Positions 61,057 through 64,000 of a DNA stretch of 64,000 nt are shown piece by piece. The notes below the pieces were generated by a model, which saw only the letters and a program-made list of their open reading frames with translations, searched no databases and was not told the origin of the DNA. Every line of letters begins with the position of its first letter. The stretch's first letter is position 1. The stretch spans positions 10,634,114 to 10,698,113 of the forward strand of contig CM029384.1 of NCBI GenBank assembly GCA_017165825.1, read 5' to 3'. A program made the position numbers and the translations under genes. Origin of the DNA: Hepsetus odoe (lineage: Eukaryota; Chordata; Actinopteri; Characiformes; Hepsetidae).

Positions 61057-62880
61057 GGCGCTCTCTCTCTCTCCCTCCTCTTTCTCCAGCTATGATCAGA
61101 GCATAACAGCAAAGCGTTTGAAAAAAAGTTTTCTTCTGGCTTCAAACACCCGTTTGAATTTCGCCACAGACGGTAGGAGAAGGAGAGAGGAAGCGGGTGC
61201 TTGCCCTGTGTATCGCATCAAACCCGTCCCCATAACAAGGCACAGGCTTTTCTTAAACAGGTGCTGCTGAGACTTTTAGAGCATGTTTAAAACAAAAAAA
61301 AAAGGAAAGCAGGCCATTAACCCTTTCAAAACCAGCCAAAGGCAGGGCAGAGACAGGGACTAATGTAAGCTGACACTATAAAGCCCTGTGTGTTCTAAGC
61401 ACAGTGTGCTGTAGTGTCTGTGTGTGTGAGAGAGAACAGATTGGATAAGAGCAGCTCTGGTGTCTGTGTGAAAGTGATGTAGCACTCTCTCTCTCTCTCT
61501 CTCTCCCTGCAGTCCAGCTATGATTGGTTGACTTCCTCTGATTTGTGCTGCATCAAATAGCCCCTGGGTGGGGGCAGTGTGTGTTTGGGTGTGTGTCTGC
61601 ATGTAATGCGCATTTGTGGATGTTTGCATGTCTGTGTTCTGTCTGCATTCCTCAATGGGAAGATGCATGTGTGTGAGTGTATATCTAACATTTTCAGGAC
61701 TTTATAGGAAAGCCAGAGCAAAAAATCTACAATGTGAGGACTTTGTAATGGTAAAATGATCTGCACTCTGTAAATTGCTTTTTATCTCTTAAATGTGAGG
61801 GCAAGTATCCCCAAAATAATCTCTAAATGGTATCTCCAACGTGGTAACCTAAAAAATAAAAAAAAACAGTTTTAAATAAAAATACTCATTCGTTAGAATT
61901 CCATCAAATGCTTTATTCTAGCAATGACGATATGTGCAACATGGTATATACATTACATTACAATGCGTTTTCTGAATTTATTTCAAGTTAAACAGCCCTG
62001 TAACCCCCTTTGCTATAGGTGAGGATTTGATTGCAATCAGCAATAAAATGTTAGCGAAGTCTGGTACTGATCATCTATGATTCAGGATCATAAAAGGCAT
62101 GCACATCAGTGGAACAAAGGCATGCTCCACAGCCCAATGCTGGGGGCTTCTACATCTTCAAGCTGATGTTTCTTATTGAATACGTTGACTTGAATTCGTG
62201 TGTTGCTGCTCCACTAAGTCCTATTCTATCTGCAATGCCTTTTATAGAAAAGCAAGCAGTGTGTTCACAACTGAATGCCTGTGTCAGTAGTAGTGCACCT
62301 CAAAGTAGCAGACTTAACTAACAAAATGTGAGTGTTTTAACTTCTAGTGTGTATAAGACATACACATATCCATATCCGTCTTTTGCAAATAAACTATGTG
62401 TCCGGGTCTGCATATACCGTGTGGTTTTGGGTGCTTGTGCATTTCTGCATTCGGTGTGCATTCTTCTGCATGTGAGAGAGCTGCTATCTTTGTGTGTGCT
62501 GGGGTTGCTGGGAAGTGAAGGGGAGGACAGTGGAGGTTTCTCTGGGGAGAGCATGTAGTTTCTAGCATCCATGGCAGCAAAGTAAAGTGGGCCATGAAAA
62601 CACTCCTCTAGCTACATTCAGAGGAGTCTTCATTGCTTCAGAAAGGACATAGAACAGACATTCTCTTTTATCCTGTCATCCTTGCCACTTTCCTTCTCTC
62701 TAGCTAATGCAACTTGAACCTACAGATCAACCGTGAAACACCTGAAACACACCTGATTTGACTTATCACACCCATTCTCCACCATTAGCTAATTACCTTG
62801 AAACAGTGTGCAACATTTTCTTCTATATTGTGTTTTTCATTTTACATTTTATTTAGAAAAACATGATTATTTCAACCTCA
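60039..62880. other. intergenic with microsatellites, no gene recognised
   Basis: Contains an interrupted (CT)n run at 60947-61072 and a (CT)n near 61483-61505. The rest is unique sequence without coding or RNA signals. Confidence 0.5.
60947..61072. repeat. (CT)n microsatellite, interrupted
   Basis: About 120 bases of CT with G or A interruptions at a few points and a short GCAGGCG break at 61054-61060. Confidence 0.96.
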
Positions 62881-62907
62881 TACTCACTGAACTAGGCTGA
62901 AGGCCTG

Positions 62908-62979
<72 letters not shown>

Positions 62980-63002
62980 GTGTGTGTGTGTGTGTGTGTG
63001 TG
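62908..63002. repeat. (TG)n microsatellite
   Basis: TG run of about 95 bases with one AGG interruption near 62979. Confidence 0.97.
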
Positions 63003-63204
63003 CAGGCTGATGAGGGCAGGCCTAACATTTTTTTTCTTGACCACAAATACCAGCTCCCACCGCTGCCCTGATCCATTTGGCATATCCCCCGCTCCATTTC
63101 ACCCTCACTCATGAACAAGACCACAATATACTTGGATATTCTGATCCTCATCCCTAACATTTCACACTCAGATGCAGATTGCCTTCATGTGTGTTAGAGG
63201 TTTG

Positions 63205-64000
63205 GTGAGGTCAAGAATCAACAGAGAACAGAATCATTCACAACAAAAGAACAGTGCAACCCTGTGGTCCTGTAGTCACCAAGCTGGACACCCTCCTCTC
63301 CCTTAAAATCCTGTTTATCATGATCACAAACAGGGTTGGAGATGCAGGCAGCCCTGGTGGAGTAACACACCTACTAAGATTGAGTCTGAATTGAGTTTTG
63401 CCAAGAATCCATACATAGCTCTCACTTCAGATCCACAAAGCACATGTAGACTTCCAGTATCTGTGGGATACACTGTTCCAGGACAAGAGCGTAATCCATA
63501 ATGTTCCTTCTGAATCCAAGGTTCAAAAATAGTCTGTTGCTGCAGCCCTTTTGGTCTGCTGGTACCTCTCAGTCAATCCAGAGTCCTGACAAACCTGAAA
63601 GACTTTCTTTTTCAGCCTGAGAGCCTCTCATATCATTGATGTCCACCACTTTGTCCTAGGGTTGCTGCCATGACAGCCACAGACAACCATCCAGACACAG
63701 CTCAAGACTTCCATTTCAGCTACTGAGACTTTGATTATGATCCATTTGGACTCCCTCCAATCTCCTATAAGATTGGGGAGAAGTAATTCTGGAGGTGTAA
63801 GTTAAAGACTTTCAAGATAGGATCCTGCCCATGGGTTTACCACATCTGTCCTGTATCCTTCTGCACCATCAAGTCACAAACAGAGGGGGATAAGTTGACA
63901 GCGCTGTCCCTCTTTTAACCTTAGTGTCCAGAACATACGCTCTAATGACATGACCAAAAAGTCAAATCAACATCTGCTGGCTTAAGGAGCTCTGGTCCCT
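63205..64000 (-). mobile_element. decayed non-LTR retrotransposon (LINE), internally deleted
   Basis: On the minus strand the sequence runs from an endonuclease-type region (CGTATGTTCTGGACACTAAG near 63930) to reverse transcriptase. GAACATTATGGATTACG (about 63495) corresponds to the HYGLR/QCGFR motif and ATGTGCTTTGTGGATCTGAA (about 63428-63447) to MCFVDL, RT landmarks. The part expected between AAAAGGGCTGCAGCAACAGA (about 63530-63550) and the RT motif is absent. Many stops. The element continues past the window end. Confidence 0.7.

Overview
This is vertebrate nuclear DNA, most likely from a teleost fish. The evidence is a multi-exon gene with GT-AG introns, very dense (CA)n, (CT)n and (TA)n microsatellites, many tRNA-headed SINE copies, Tc1/mariner-type elements and LINE tails of the kind common in fish genomes. 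The species cannot be named from the sequence; an otophysan fish (characin, catfish or relative) is only a guess. Almost all of the many short open frames are chance or microsatellite frames.

The one recognisable gene is the 3' part of fam20c on the plus strand, encoding the secretory-pathway (Golgi) casein kinase. Eight exons are visible: 378-456, 31992-32084, 35617-35732, 36602-36767, 38041-38150, 38605-38683, 39300-39359 and 39958 to about 40290. The upstream exons, with the signal anchor and N-terminal region, lie outside the window. Splice phases join correctly wherever the exons are clean. Five exons read perfectly. Three (36602-36767, 38605-38683 and 39958-40290) carry small indels that break the frame, two of them with early stops, one just after the catalytic Asp. 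This is either local consensus error in the assembly or real decay, and it is the most consequential observation here. A candidate poly(A) signal lies at 41203.

Region by region: 1-31991 is intron, mostly a 31.5-kb intron holding an LTR-like pair (about 2.1-4.8 kb), a Tc1-like fragment (5.7-5.9 kb), several SINEs, a foldback Tc1-type MITE (16202-16742) and a hAT-like remnant (28.56-29.1 kb). The catalytic exons fill 32-40.3 kb. From 41 to 64 kb I find no confident gene. That part holds a decayed Tc1-like transposon (43.75-44.9 kb), a MITE with a SINE nested in it (48.7-49.46 kb), clustered SINEs and a transposase fragment (50.8-52.2 kb), a degenerate 51-bp tandem array (52468-52770), a roughly 0.9-kb pyrimidine-rich tract with internal duplications followed by a purine tract (53.65-54.7 kb), a young SINE with a 14-bp target-site duplication (59777-60024) and a decayed LINE on the minus strand (63.2-64.0 kb).

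No new biological system is evident. The most notable points are the clustered fam20c lesions, a SINE family whose single tRNA-derived head is joined to two different 3' tails, a microsatellite serving as a splice-acceptor pyrimidine tract, and the 51-bp array with an ATTGG-type core.
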